This document shows, in pieces, positions 1 to 9,700 of a stretch of 64,000 nucleotides of DNA (the first letter of the stretch is position 1; every line of letters begins with the position of its first letter). Source of the stretch: RUG11198 sp964600615 (lineage in GTDB: Bacteria > Bacillota_I > Bacilli_A > RF39 > UBA660); contig CAZRJK010000006.1 of NCBI GenBank assembly GCA_964600615.1, positions 1 through 64,000 of the forward strand, given 5' to 3'. The notes beneath the pieces were generated by a model. The model did not search any database, was not told the DNA's origin, and saw nothing but the letters and a program-made list of their open reading frames with translations. A program made the position numbers and the translations under genes.

Positions 1-15
1 TTTTTTATATTTCAT
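1..15 (-). CDS. Start of a divergent gene (5 codons only)
   Basis: On the minus strand an ATG lies at 15-13, preceded by GAGGTG (25-20) with a 4-base spacer, the same ribosome-site style as most genes here. Only M-K-Y-K-K is visible before the window ends, so no product can be named. It is divergent from the rhomboid gene. Confidence 0.5.
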
Positions 16-84
16 AATTCACCTCTTTATTTATTTTATTATTTTTAGTATAATAATATACATATGAAAGAAGGTAAATTACAC

Positions 85-1221
85 ATGAATGAAATAAAAA
101 TAAATAGTAATGATATACTAATTATGAATTTAGTACATTATTTTATCAAAGAAAAGAACTATAATCCAGTAATACTACATGGTATAAATGATGAAATATG
201 GCTAGAGAATTTAGATAGTGATTATAAATTAATTAGAATAGTAAGTCATTATATACATAATGATGAACAATTAAATTTTGATAGATTTAAATTAAAGAAA
301 ATAGTAGATAATTTAAAAAAGAAAACATTTACCTTTGAAATGCCTATACTTAGCATTTATACTAGTTTAGGAGAAGATGTAATTTTACCTGAAAAACAAA
401 ATAATGATTATAGTCTATTAATATCTAATAATAGCGAAATAAAAAATCCTGGTTTAATAGAAATATTTCCTGATATAGTAGAGAAGACTACACATAAAGA
501 AGAAGGATTAGATTTAATAGTAAAAATAAGTGATGATATAAATAAAGAAAGTTTTGAAAAAACTAAAAAGATAGAAAAAATATTTGCTATAAAAAAACCT
601 ATTATTACTTATATCATAATAGGAATATGTATCTTTATGTTTTTGTTAACTTATTTCTTAAAAATGGAGAATATTATATACTTAGGAGGGAATGCTAAAG
701 ACTTAGTAAAAAATGGTGATTATTATAGACTATTAACTTGTATATTCTTACATGCTGGAATAATTCATATAGCCTGCAATATGTATTCATTATCTATAAT
801 TGGTACTCAATTAGAAAGTTTTTTTGGTAAAATAAGGTATTTAATAATATTCTTAATTAGTGGTATATCTGGCAGTATTTTATCTATTGCATTTAGTAAT
901 AATAATTATATAAGTATAGGAGCTAGTGGAGCTATATTTGGTTTATTAGGAGCAATATTATATTTTGGATATCATTATCGAGTATTTCTAGGTAATGTCT
1001 TAAAAAATCAAATAATTCCCATTATATTACTAAATCTAATGATAGGTTTTATGGTATCTGGAATTGATAATTTTGCTCACATCGGAGGGTTAATGGGTGG
1101 TATATTTACTACTATGGCTTGCGGAGTACCAGGTAAAGAAGATAAACAAGATAGAATAAATGGTATAGTTCTTCTTACAATATACCTATTATTTATAATA
1201 TATTTAGCTTTCTTTAAATAA
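85..1221 (+). CDS. Rhomboid-family intramembrane serine protease (GluP-like)
   Basis: 378-aa membrane protease that should cut transmembrane substrates inside the bilayer. The first ~170 residues are a soluble domain without recognised motifs, followed by about seven membrane segments. The catalytic serine is S281 in GASGAIFG and the histidine is H332 in NFAHIGG, the rhomboid dyad. Soluble N-terminal domain plus rhomboid core is the layout of B. subtilis GluP. I chose ATG 85 over the in-frame ATG at 64 because GAAGG precedes 85 and nothing suitable precedes 64. A TATAAT-like box lies near 49. It converges with the yqfQ-like gene. Confidence 0.9.
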   Translation: MNEIKINSNDILIMNLVHYFIKEKNYNPVILHGINDEIWLENLDSDYKLIRIVSHYIHNDEQLNFDRFKLKKIVDNLKKKTFTFEMPILSIYTSLGEDVILPEKQNNDYSLLISNNSEIKNPGLIEIFPDIVEKTTHKEEGLDLIVKISDDINKESFEKTKKIEKIFAIKKPIITYIIIGICIFMFLLTYFLKMENIIYLGGNAKDLVKNGDYYRLLTCIFLHAGIIHIACNMYSLSIIGTQLESFFGKIRYLIIFLISGISGSILSIAFSNNNYISIGASGAIFGLLGAILYFGYHYRVFLGNVLKNQIIPIILLNLMIGFMVSGIDNFAHIGGLMGGIFTTMACGVPGKEDKQDRINGIVLLTIYLLFIIYLAFFK

Positions 1222-1223
1222 TA

Positions 1224-1595
1224 CTATAAAAAGAAAGTAGGAGAATTATTATAATCATAAACAGTATTATTAGTATAGTTATCATTAACTATACTTTTTT
1301 TATTATCATCAGTTTCATCCCTAAATAAAGAAGCTATTCTTATCATAGAACGCATATTATTCATAACAGGTTTAACCTGTTTCACTAAAGGAATAGTCTG
1401 ATTAATAACCCCTAAAGTCTTAGAAGTATTATTAATAAGACCACCCCAATTAATATTTTTTAAATTACTAAAAGTATTAGCAATCTTTGAAAAAAAATTA
1501 TTTCTCATAAATAAATTTCCAGGAGCAGCCCCTCTCGTCATAATTGGCGTAAAATTACCATAATATCTAGGAATATAAAAAGGTTGATTATACAT
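1224..1595 (-). CDS. YqfQ/VrrA-like spore-associated protein
   Basis: 123-aa protein with no signal peptide. The N-terminus is Tyr/Pro/Arg-rich. The core, about residues 45-90, carries the WGGLINNTSKTLG and later PLVKQVKPVMNNM pattern that I associate with the YqfQ (VrrA-like) family, annotated in Bacillus as spore-coat related. The C-terminus is an Asn/Tyr/Asp-rich tail. The ribosome site AGAGGTGAC precedes ATG 1595. It stands alone between convergent and divergent neighbours. Family assignment rests on a short core, and function in this organism is inferred from that family and from other spore genes in the window. Confidence 0.6.
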   Translation of the reverse strand: MYNQPFYIPRYYGNFTPIMTRGAAPGNLFMRNNFFSKIANTFSNLKNINWGGLINNTSKTLGVINQTIPLVKQVKPVMNNMRSMIRIASLFRDETDDNKKSIVNDNYTNNTVYDYNNSPTFFL

Positions 1596-1702
1596 TATTA
1601 GTCACCTCTTTACAATAATATATGCCTAATAATAAAAAAAGTTTAAAAAAATCTAAAAGTATGATACAATTATATTAGGATAATATGTAAAGGAGGTATA
1701 GC

Positions 1703-3055
1703 ATGGCAGGATTAAAAAAAATAGTAGATGCCTTAAACAAACCAATTGGTGGAGGCGCTGAAAGTAGTAAAAAACTAGAAGCAAACATGAAAATTCAAAC
1801 TATGCAATTAACACCAGCTGATGCCATTAAAAATACCAAAAACATCCGATATATATATAAAGTAAGAGATAAAAATGGAAAAATATCCTCATCTAAATTA
1901 GATGCCTTATCCAAAGTAGATGTTCATTCATTTTTAATTAGTCAAGGATATGATGTTTTATCAATAGAAGAAGACCAAGTGTTTAATAAATTAGGACTTG
2001 CTCAATTAATGATAAAACCGATGAATGATAAAGATTTAAGCTTCTTTTTAACTCAATTATCTACTTATATAAAAGCAGGTATTCCTCTTGTTGAATCAAT
2101 TTCCATTTTATCAAGACAAGCAACCAAAAAATCTACTCAAAATTTATATAATAGAATAGTATTTGAACTAACAAGTGGTGAGACTCTAAGTGAAGCCTTA
2201 TCTAAACAAGGTAATATTTTTCCTAAATTATTAATAAATATGATAAAAACATCTGAATTAACAGGTAACCTTACCGGCGTATTAGATGATATGGCCGATT
2301 ATTATAAAACAGCCTATGAAAATAGAAAACAAATCATAAGTGCTATGACTTATCCTAGTGTAATATTTATTATAGCAATTGTTGTATTAGTATATATTAT
2401 GCTATACGTTGTACCACAATTTACCAGTATGTATAGTCAAATAGGATCAGATTTACCACCAATAACAGTAGCTATAGTTAATTTAAGTGATTTCTTAGCA
2501 ACCAATCTAGTATATGTAATACTGGTAATTGTAGCAATTTTTGTTATTTTAACAATAATGTATAAAAACATAACGGGATTTAAAAGAGGAGTTCAATGGG
2601 GCTTAATGCATATTCCCGTAGTTAAAAACATTATTAAATATAAGGAAGTAATAATGTTCACTAAAACTTTTGCCTCTTTAATTAATTATGATGTTTTTAT
2701 TACTGATAGTATGGAAATACTAGGTAAAATAACTGATAATGAAATATATAAAATGCTAATTAGAAACGCAGTAATAAATCTAAGTAACGGGGAAAGTGTA
2801 TCCCTAGCGTTTAAAGATCATTGGGCTTTTCCTGTAATAGCATATGAAATGCTAGTAACAGGTGAAAGAACTGATAGATTAGGCCAAATGATGGGAAGAG
2901 TAGCAGATTATTATAATACTGAACAAAAAAACTTAATTGCCCAGTTAAAAAGCTTAATCGAACCAATAATGATTATAATGCTTGCCTTTGTCGTTGGAAT
3001 AGTATTATTAGCCGTAATAGTACCAATGTTTAATATGTATAGTCAAATAACCTAA
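1703..3055 (+). CDS. pilC: Type IV pilus / type II secretion inner-membrane platform protein (PilC/GspF)
   Basis: 450-aa polytopic protein with two T2SSF domains, about residues 105-230 and 310-440, each ending in hydrophobic segments. Residues ~45-95 form the PilC N-terminal module (a YKVRDKNGK stretch, then SQGYDVLSIEE). PilC is the membrane platform on which the PilB/GspE ATPase drives pilin polymerisation. An extra ~35-residue head (GGG, Gln/Lys-rich) precedes this module. It is followed 12 bases later by pilD. No PilB/GspE or PilT ATPase is encoded in the window, so it should lie elsewhere. The ribosome site AAAGGAGGT before ATG 1703 is strong. Confidence 0.92.
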   Translation: MAGLKKIVDALNKPIGGGAESSKKLEANMKIQTMQLTPADAIKNTKNIRYIYKVRDKNGKISSSKLDALSKVDVHSFLISQGYDVLSIEEDQVFNKLGLAQLMIKPMNDKDLSFFLTQLSTYIKAGIPLVESISILSRQATKKSTQNLYNRIVFELTSGETLSEALSKQGNIFPKLLINMIKTSELTGNLTGVLDDMADYYKTAYENRKQIISAMTYPSVIFIIAIVVLVYIMLYVVPQFTSMYSQIGSDLPPITVAIVNLSDFLATNLVYVILVIVAIFVILTIMYKNITGFKRGVQWGLMHIPVVKNIIKYKEVIMFTKTFASLINYDVFITDSMEILGKITDNEIYKMLIRNAVINLSNGESVSLAFKDHWAFPVIAYEMLVTGERTDRLGQMMGRVADYYNTEQKNLIAQLKSLIEPIMIIMLAFVVGIVLLAVIVPMFNMYSQIT

Positions 3056-3067
3056 GGAAGTGATAGA

Positions 3068-3859
3068 ATGGAGACCTATTTCTTAATCGTATTTTTTATC
3101 TTTGGTTCAGTAATGGGCTCTTTTTATCATCTAGTAGCAACTAGATTATCAAATGATGAGTCAATAATATTTCCAGGGTCTTACTGTAAAAGTTGTAACC
3201 ACAAATTAAAATGGTATGAGAATATTCCTATCATATCCTTTATTATACAAAAAGGAAAATGTAGAAATTGTGGAAATAAAATACCACTAAGCTGTTTAAT
3301 AGTAGAAATAGTAACAGGAACACTATTTTCTGTTTGTTTTCATAGTTTTAAATTATCGTTTGATTTAATTATAGCTTTAATATTTGTCTCCAGTCTAATA
3401 ATTGTCATAGTAAGTGATATAGAATATATGATAATATTAGATGAAGTATTAGTTGTATCAACTTTAATAATAATAATCTTATATTTAATCTATTATATAC
3501 TAATTATGGATTATCAAGTTGGCTTAAAAGAATTAATGTTTAATCATGTTTATCCTGGTATAGGAGCATTTATAACCATGTATGCTGTAAAAATATTTGG
3601 TGATAAACTATTTAAGAAAGAATCATTAGGTGGAGGAGATATAAAACTAATGTTTCTCTTTGGATTAGTAATAGGTTACCCCTTATCTATATGTACCATA
3701 TTTTTAGCAACCTTTATAGCTTTTCCAATTTCTATAATTATATTATTTTCGGATAAAGAAAACATAATACCATTTGGACCTTTCTTAAGTATGTCAGCCA
3801 TCCTTATCTTAATATCCAAAGTAAATATAATGGATATAATAAATTTTTTGATAAAATAA
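3068..3859 (+). CDS. pilD: Prepilin leader peptidase / N-methyltransferase (PilD)
   Basis: 263-aa integral membrane aspartic protease that removes the leader of prepilins and N-methylates the new N-terminus. Visible are the cytoplasmic zinc cysteines (CKSC and CRNC, about residues 40-75) of the methyltransferase-type N-terminal domain, and the two catalytic aspartates, one after TM2 (VSDIEYMI) and one in GGGD (about residue 191). About eight membrane segments. It follows pilC and precedes murG by 60 bases. Candidate substrates within the window are the Flp-like pilin at 20442 and the prepilin-headed protein at 60853. Confidence 0.93.
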   Translation: METYFLIVFFIFGSVMGSFYHLVATRLSNDESIIFPGSYCKSCNHKLKWYENIPIISFIIQKGKCRNCGNKIPLSCLIVEIVTGTLFSVCFHSFKLSFDLIIALIFVSSLIIVIVSDIEYMIILDEVLVVSTLIIIILYLIYYILIMDYQVGLKELMFNHVYPGIGAFITMYAVKIFGDKLFKKESLGGGDIKLMFLFGLVIGYPLSICTIFLATFIAFPISIIILFSDKENIIPFGPFLSMSAILILISKVNIMDIINFLIK

Positions 3860-3928
3860 CAAAATTTTTATAATTAATTACATTTTTCATAAAAAATGAT
3901 ATAATAACATACCAAAGAGGTGATGTAT

Positions 3929-5023
3929 GTGCGAGTAATAATAAGTGCTGGTGGAACAGGTGGACATATTTTTCCAGCTGTAGCCATTATAAATAAAATA
4001 AAAAAAGAAGAACCTAAAAGTGAATTTTTATATATTGGAACTCACAACAGAATGGAAAAAGACCTAATACCAGAATTAGGAATACCATATGAAGCGATAG
4101 AAGTAACAGGATTTAAAAGAAAATTATCCCTAGATAATTTTAAATCACTAACAAATTTTTTACGTGCTAGAAAAAAATGTAAAAAAATAATAAAAGAATT
4201 TAATCCAGATATCGTAATAGGAGCAGGAGGATACGTAACAGCTCCCGTTATTTGGGCTGCCAAAAAAACAGGGCACAGAACTTTTATTCATGAACAAAAT
4301 TCAGTAGTAGGATTATCTAATAGATATTTAATTAAATATGCTGATAAAATAGGCGTAAGCTTCGAATCAACAATGAAATTATTTCCAAAAGAAAAAGTAG
4401 TATTAACAGGGAATCCTTGTGGAGAAAAAGCATTAGCAACTAAAAAGATAAGTAAAAAAGAATTTGACCTAGATGATAACAAAAAATTAGTCTTAATCGT
4501 TATGGGAAGTTTAGGTAGTAAAACCATTAATGAAAAAATGTCTGAATATATTTATGGTTTCAGAAATAAAGATTATCAAGTAATTTTTGTTACAGGAAAT
4601 GATTATTACGACAAAGTAAAAACTAATATGTTACCAGATAACGTAAAAGTAGTACCATTCATAAAAGAAATGCCCGCTATAATGAAATCAACTGATTTAA
4701 TGGTATCAAGAGCAGGAGCCTCAACCATGAGTGAAATCATGGCTTTAGGAATTCCAACAATCTTTATTCCAAGTCCTTATGTAACAAACAATCACCAATA
4801 TAGAAACGCTATGGACTTAGTAAATAAAGAAGCAGCATTAATTTTAGAAGAAAAAGATTTGAATAAAAATAATTTTATTAGAATGATAGATGAAACGCTA
4901 GAAAATAAAGAAAAATATAATAAAATGAAAGAAAATCTAAGCAAACTAGGCATAAAAGATTCAGGGACTAGAATATATAACGTTTTAAAGGAAATGCTAT
5001 TAGATGATAGAAAATTTTATTAA
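3929..5023 (+). CDS. murG: MurG, lipid II-forming GlcNAc transferase
   Basis: 364-aa GT-B glycosyltransferase that adds GlcNAc to lipid I at the inner face of the membrane. The glycine-rich N-terminal loop GGTGGHIFPA, HEQNSVVG, the GSLGSKTIN loop and the donor-site segment SRAGASTMSEIMALG are all present. Starts at GTG 3920, ATG 3923 and GTG 3929 are possible. I chose GTG 3929 because the ribosome site AGAGGTGAT ends at 3924 and MurG proteins normally begin immediately before the glycine loop. It overlaps murB by 20 bases, so the two are translationally coupled. Confidence 0.95.
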   Translation: MRVIISAGGTGGHIFPAVAIINKIKKEEPKSEFLYIGTHNRMEKDLIPELGIPYEAIEVTGFKRKLSLDNFKSLTNFLRARKKCKKIIKEFNPDIVIGAGGYVTAPVIWAAKKTGHRTFIHEQNSVVGLSNRYLIKYADKIGVSFESTMKLFPKEKVVLTGNPCGEKALATKKISKKEFDLDDNKKLVLIVMGSLGSKTINEKMSEYIYGFRNKDYQVIFVTGNDYYDKVKTNMLPDNVKVVPFIKEMPAIMKSTDLMVSRAGASTMSEIMALGIPTIFIPSPYVTNNHQYRNAMDLVNKEAALILEEKDLNKNNFIRMIDETLENKEKYNKMKENLSKLGIKDSGTRIYNVLKEMLLDDRKFY

Positions 5024-5894
5024 AGAAAACAACATAAAATATTATAAAGATGCCAGTTTAAAAAAATATAACACCTATAAAATTAATGCTAAATGTAACT
5101 ATTTATTATTTCCTCAAACCAAAGAAGAAATAATAAAAGTATTAAAATATCTAAAAGAAAATAATATAAAATTCATGGTATTAGGTAATGGAAGTAATGT
5201 AATATTTAAAAAACCTAATTATGATGGTGTAATAATAAAATTAGATTATTTAAAAAAACTAATACGTAATAAAAATAATCTTATAGTAGAATCGGGCTAT
5301 TCTCTAATAAAATTAGCAGCAGAATCTGCAGTAATGGGTCTATCTGGCTTAGAATTTGCTAGTGGAATTCCAGGATGCATTGGAGCATCAATTGCTATGA
5401 ACGCTGGTGCATATAATGATTCTTTATCGGAAGTAGTAGAATCAGTAGAAGTAATAGATAATAATTTTGAAATAAAAACAATGTATAATAAAGCATTAAA
5501 TTTTGGCTATAGAGATTCATTCTTTAAACATAATAAAGACTACATAATAATATCTTGCAAATTAAAATTAACACCAGAAACCAAAGAAAAAATAGTAGAA
5601 TTAATTAATAAAAGAAGAAAAAGAAGACAAGAAACTCAACCACTAAATTATCCATCAGCAGGATCAGTATTTAGAAACCCAGAAGGATTACATGCTGGAG
5701 CCTTAATTGAACAATGTGGATTAAAAGGATATAAAATAGGTGGAGCAATGATAAGTGAAAAACATGCCAATTTTATTATTAATTATGATAACGCAACTGG
5801 AGAAGACATAGTAAATTTAATAAACTATACTAAAGAAAAAGTAAAAGAAAAATTTAATATTGAACTAATACTAGAACAAATAATAATAGATTAG
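5004..5894 (+). CDS. murB: MurB, UDP-N-acetylenolpyruvoylglucosamine reductase
   Basis: 296-aa FAD flavoenzyme that reduces enolpyruvyl-UDP-GlcNAc to UDP-MurNAc. FAD-domain motifs are VLGNGSN (about residue 60) and SGIPGCIGASIAMNAG (about 120). The catalytic serine lies in SAGSVFRNP, and the C-terminal SEKHANFIIN signature places it in the short type II MurB class. The start lies inside the end of murG, with AAAGGA upstream. Together with divIB it forms a wall/division operon. Confidence 0.95.
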   Translation: MIENFIKENNIKYYKDASLKKYNTYKINAKCNYLLFPQTKEEIIKVLKYLKENNIKFMVLGNGSNVIFKKPNYDGVIIKLDYLKKLIRNKNNLIVESGYSLIKLAAESAVMGLSGLEFASGIPGCIGASIAMNAGAYNDSLSEVVESVEVIDNNFEIKTMYNKALNFGYRDSFFKHNKDYIIISCKLKLTPETKEKIVELINKRRKRRQETQPLNYPSAGSVFRNPEGLHAGALIEQCGLKGYKIGGAMISEKHANFIINYDNATGEDIVNLINYTKEKVKEKFNIELILEQIIID

Positions 5895-5902
5895 GTGAGA
5901 TA

Positions 5903-6595
5903 ATGACAAAAAGAAGAAGGAAAAAAAGAAGATTAAAAATAAAGAATATTCTTATATTTATATTAATAATAATAACTATTTCTTTAACTGGTTATTATTT
6001 TGTAACCCTACCCATAAAAAATATTTATATAAAGGGAAATAATATCGTTACAGATAATGATATAATAGAAGAATCAGAAATAAATAATTATCCTTCTTTT
6101 CTTTTGACTTCAACCTTTAAAATGGAACATAAACTAAAAAAAAATAAATTTATTGATAAAGCTAGAATAACAAAAAAGTTAGGTAATATCATTGAAATAA
6201 ACATAAAAGAATATAAACCACTAGCTATTATAGAAGAAAAAAACCAAATAATACTATCAAGTGGTAATATCGTAGATAACATATATAATATAACTGATTC
6301 ACCCATCTTAACAAATTCTATAGATGAAAAAATATTTCCTAATTTTATTGCTAAATTTAATAAAATAAACAATGGAATTCTAAGACAAATATCCCAAATA
6401 GAATATAGTCCAACTAATGTAGATAATTCAAGATTCTTACTATACATGAATGATTCAAATATGGTTTATATAACCTTAACTAAAATTGATAAATTAAATA
6501 AATATAATAAAATAAAAGATAAAATGCAAAATAATACAGGAATAATATATTTAGATTCTGGTAATTATATTGAATTAAAAAACAATAAAGAATAA
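5903..6595 (+). CDS. divIB: Cell-division protein DivIB/FtsQ
   Basis: 230-aa bitopic protein of the FtsQ/DivIB family. A very basic cytoplasmic head (TKRRRKKRRLK) precedes one membrane segment at about residues 16-36. A POTRA-type domain follows (LPIKNIYIKGNNIVTDNDII) and then the beta domain. The family stabilises the FtsL/DivIC division complex at the septum. It is 8 bases after murB, with AGGTGAG as ribosome site. In many Firmicutes ftsA-ftsZ follow, but here the operon ends in a terminator and the ATPase/ectodomain region begins. Confidence 0.9.
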   Translation: MTKRRRKKRRLKIKNILIFILIIITISLTGYYFVTLPIKNIYIKGNNIVTDNDIIEESEINNYPSFLLTSTFKMEHKLKKNKFIDKARITKKLGNIIEINIKEYKPLAIIEEKNQIILSSGNIVDNIYNITDSPILTNSIDEKIFPNFIAKFNKINNGILRQISQIEYSPTNVDNSRFLLYMNDSNMVYITLTKIDKLNKYNKIKDKMQNNTGIIYLDSGNYIELKNNKE

Positions 6596-6625
6596 ATATG
6601 TATAAAAATATACATATTTTTTTAT
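6594..6625 (+). terminator. Rho-independent terminator after divIB
   Basis: Perfect 11-bp stem (6594-6604 with 6609-6619), loop AAAA, running into a T-rich tract. It closes the murG-murB-divIB operon. Confidence 0.8.
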
Positions 6626-6711
6626 TTTAAAACAAGTTTCTAAAGATTATTAGAAGTAAAAAAAACATAAAAAACCCATTAATTTTTTTAACATTTTATA
6701 GCACTAAAAAA

Positions 6712-6740
6712 TTGACAACAATAATCAGTAATGATATAAT
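6712..6740 (+). promoter_or_regulatory. Consensus sigma-A-type promoter for the ectodomain genes
   Basis: TTGACA (6712-6717), a 17-base spacer and TATAAT (6735-6740) match the housekeeping consensus exactly. The start codon of the 1911-aa gene is 31 bases further on. Such a perfect promoter implies strong expression. Confidence 0.85.
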
Positions 6741-6770
6741 ATAAATAATAATAGAATAGTAGGTGAACAT

Positions 6771-9700
6771 ATGTTTAATTTTATCAAAAATAAATTTGCA
6801 TTTATCATAGGAATTAGTGTAATGACACTAATATTATTAATAGTGGGAGCAATGGCTTTATATCAAGATAGATCTAAAACATTTGAAAATGAAGGATATA
6901 TAATAGCAACTAATGCCAAGAATAATAATAAATATTATTTTTCCCCAAATACTAAGTATAAAGAAAGCGTAGATAATAATATAGTGTTCAAAGATAGTGA
7001 TTCTAAGTCAGTATCTGTAGCTTCAGATAATTTTGTACATTATCAAAATGGATCACTAGGCTTTTTAACTAAAGGAGCAATATTAAACTTAGGCGAACTT
7101 AATTCATCTGCTTTAAATTATTATAATATTAATACCGACGATGTAATCAAATATAGAAATGGCAATTATATTGTTGAAGGAAATAAAGGAACTGTAAATA
7201 TAGAATCATTTCTTGGAAGAATAAGTGATAATAAATATATAGTAGCTAGTAAAGATTTAGCGTTAAAAATACCTAATAGCACTGAAAAAATAACAGGAGA
7301 TTATTTTGAAATCTTATTTATAGAAAATGGAATTGTAAAAATTGATAATGGAGAAACAAATTATCAAGTAACAGCACAAGATACAATTATTTCCGTTGGG
7401 AACAACATTGTAATAGATTTAGGAACAGGAAAAATACATTACAATGGAGAAGCCAAAATGCTAATGTCACAATTAACAATTAATGGTGATGAAAACATAG
7501 ATGTTGATACAGTAAAAGAAGAAGATGAGGACAAAGCTAATGGTAGCGGAGCTGATGGTAAAGAAAATCAAGAAAATGACCAAGACGATAACAATACTGA
7601 TAACAATACTGATGATGATCAAACTAATAACAATCAAGAACAAAATGATAATAATAACCAAGAAGATCAAAAGCCAATAACACCTACTGTTCAAATTGAA
7701 ATGATAGAAGCTAATGTTTCATCAAACGCACTTAATGTTTCGTTCCAATTAAATAATGCATCTGCCCTAACAGGAACATTAAATGCAACACTAACAAACG
7801 TAAGTACAAATAAAAAAGAATTAGAAAGAATTATTGATCCAAGAAATGGAACATTTAAATTAAACAAAGAATCATTATCACCTGATACAGAGTATACATT
7901 AACAATAATTGAAACAAATAATAAAAGTGAAAAACAATATTTTCAAAAAACATTTAAAACAAGTGAATTAGGAATAACTCTTGAAAGAGAATATGCAACA
8001 TCAAGTTCTCTAGCATATTCTATAAAATTTGCTGAAAATACTGATGTAGAAAAAATAAAATTATCTATATTTGATAGTTCTGGCCAAAGAATAGATCAAC
8101 AGTTCGTTATAACTGCAAAAGATATTTCAAAAACAAGAGAATTTACTGAATTAATGTCTAATACTAACTATGCAGTAAAAGTAGAATCAGTATGGATAAG
8201 AAATGTCGAATATTCAGATGTTTATACCATAAATAGAATTGATACAACCCTAAAAAAGCAACCAATTCTAACTGACATAAAAATAACACCAAATAAAGAA
8301 GAAATAAAATTTAATATAAAAATAATGAACATAGATGACCCTGACAAAGGAATACAATCATTTAGATACTATATCTATAAAGCAGACGATATAACCATTG
8401 ATAACCCTAATCCAGAACCAGTATACACAGTTAATAAAAATGATTCTGATGATCTTATTTTAGATTTAAATGCCATTGATGAATTAAGGACTGGTGTAGA
8501 TTATCGTTGTAAAGTAGTAGCTTTATATGATGATAATACAATGATAAGAGAAGCTGCTTCAGATTATAGTGGTAATTTCTTAATAAAAAGCAAACCAAAT
8601 ATTTCTTGGACATCAACTTCAACAAGTATTAATTCAATAACAGGAGATTTAAAAATACTTGATGGTAGTTGTTCTGTTCCAATGGAAGGAAGAGCCTGCT
8701 TAAATAGAAGTAATTCCTTTACATTAAAATATTATAAAATAACGGAAGATGAAAGCCTTGCCAAAGAAAAAACTGTATATTTTGATAACACTACATTAAC
8801 AGCAACAGTAGATTTTAATGAATTATCATCAGATACTACCTATGCCGTAAAATTATACGGAAATTATATAGATGATGACAATACTGAACACGTAAATGTA
8901 CAATTAGGCGACGCTTTATACATAAAAACTGATGTTAGTGAAAACTTAAAATTTAAAGTAATAAAAGATAATGAAAGTGGTATAGAAAATGGTGTTCAAG
9001 ATTTAAAAAATGGACCTGTAATTACATTTGATGCTAAATTAGAGGCACCTGAAGATTCAACTTTAAAAGATGAAGTATCAAGTATCACATTTAAACTTTA
9101 CAGTGGTAGCTATAACATTGAAAATAAACTAATAGGTAGTTATGTTATGGATAATCCACAAAGAATAAAAGATTTCTTCAATAACTATACAATTACCAAT
9201 AAATTATTTAGCAATGACGCTGTTGGACAAATCGATACAGTTGCAAAATTGATAAGATTAACTAATAATCAAACAGGCACATTAAATAGCACTTATACAA
9301 TTGAAATTGCAAGAGTAATGGATTCAGCAGGAGTTAACGAAATATATGTTGAAGATAATGTTTATACATTCAAATTAACGCCATCATATTATCTAGATTC
9401 AAGAATAGATGTAAATTCAAGTTATAAATATATAACAGTAACTCAAATAAAGAAATCTGCTTTAACTGAAACTGAGTATAACGAATTAAAAAACAATGTA
9501 CCGAATCTTGATTTATTAAATGATGATACAACTGTAGGTATAATAATTGAGAATAATCTATCAGATTCATTTGTAGATTCAGCATTTAATTATGAAAAAG
9601 TATATGTTGACTACGTTGTTTATAACAAAACTACAAATAATGAAATAAAAAGAATCGGTTTTGATATGGGTAATAGATATCAGACAAGAACCCAAAGAAT

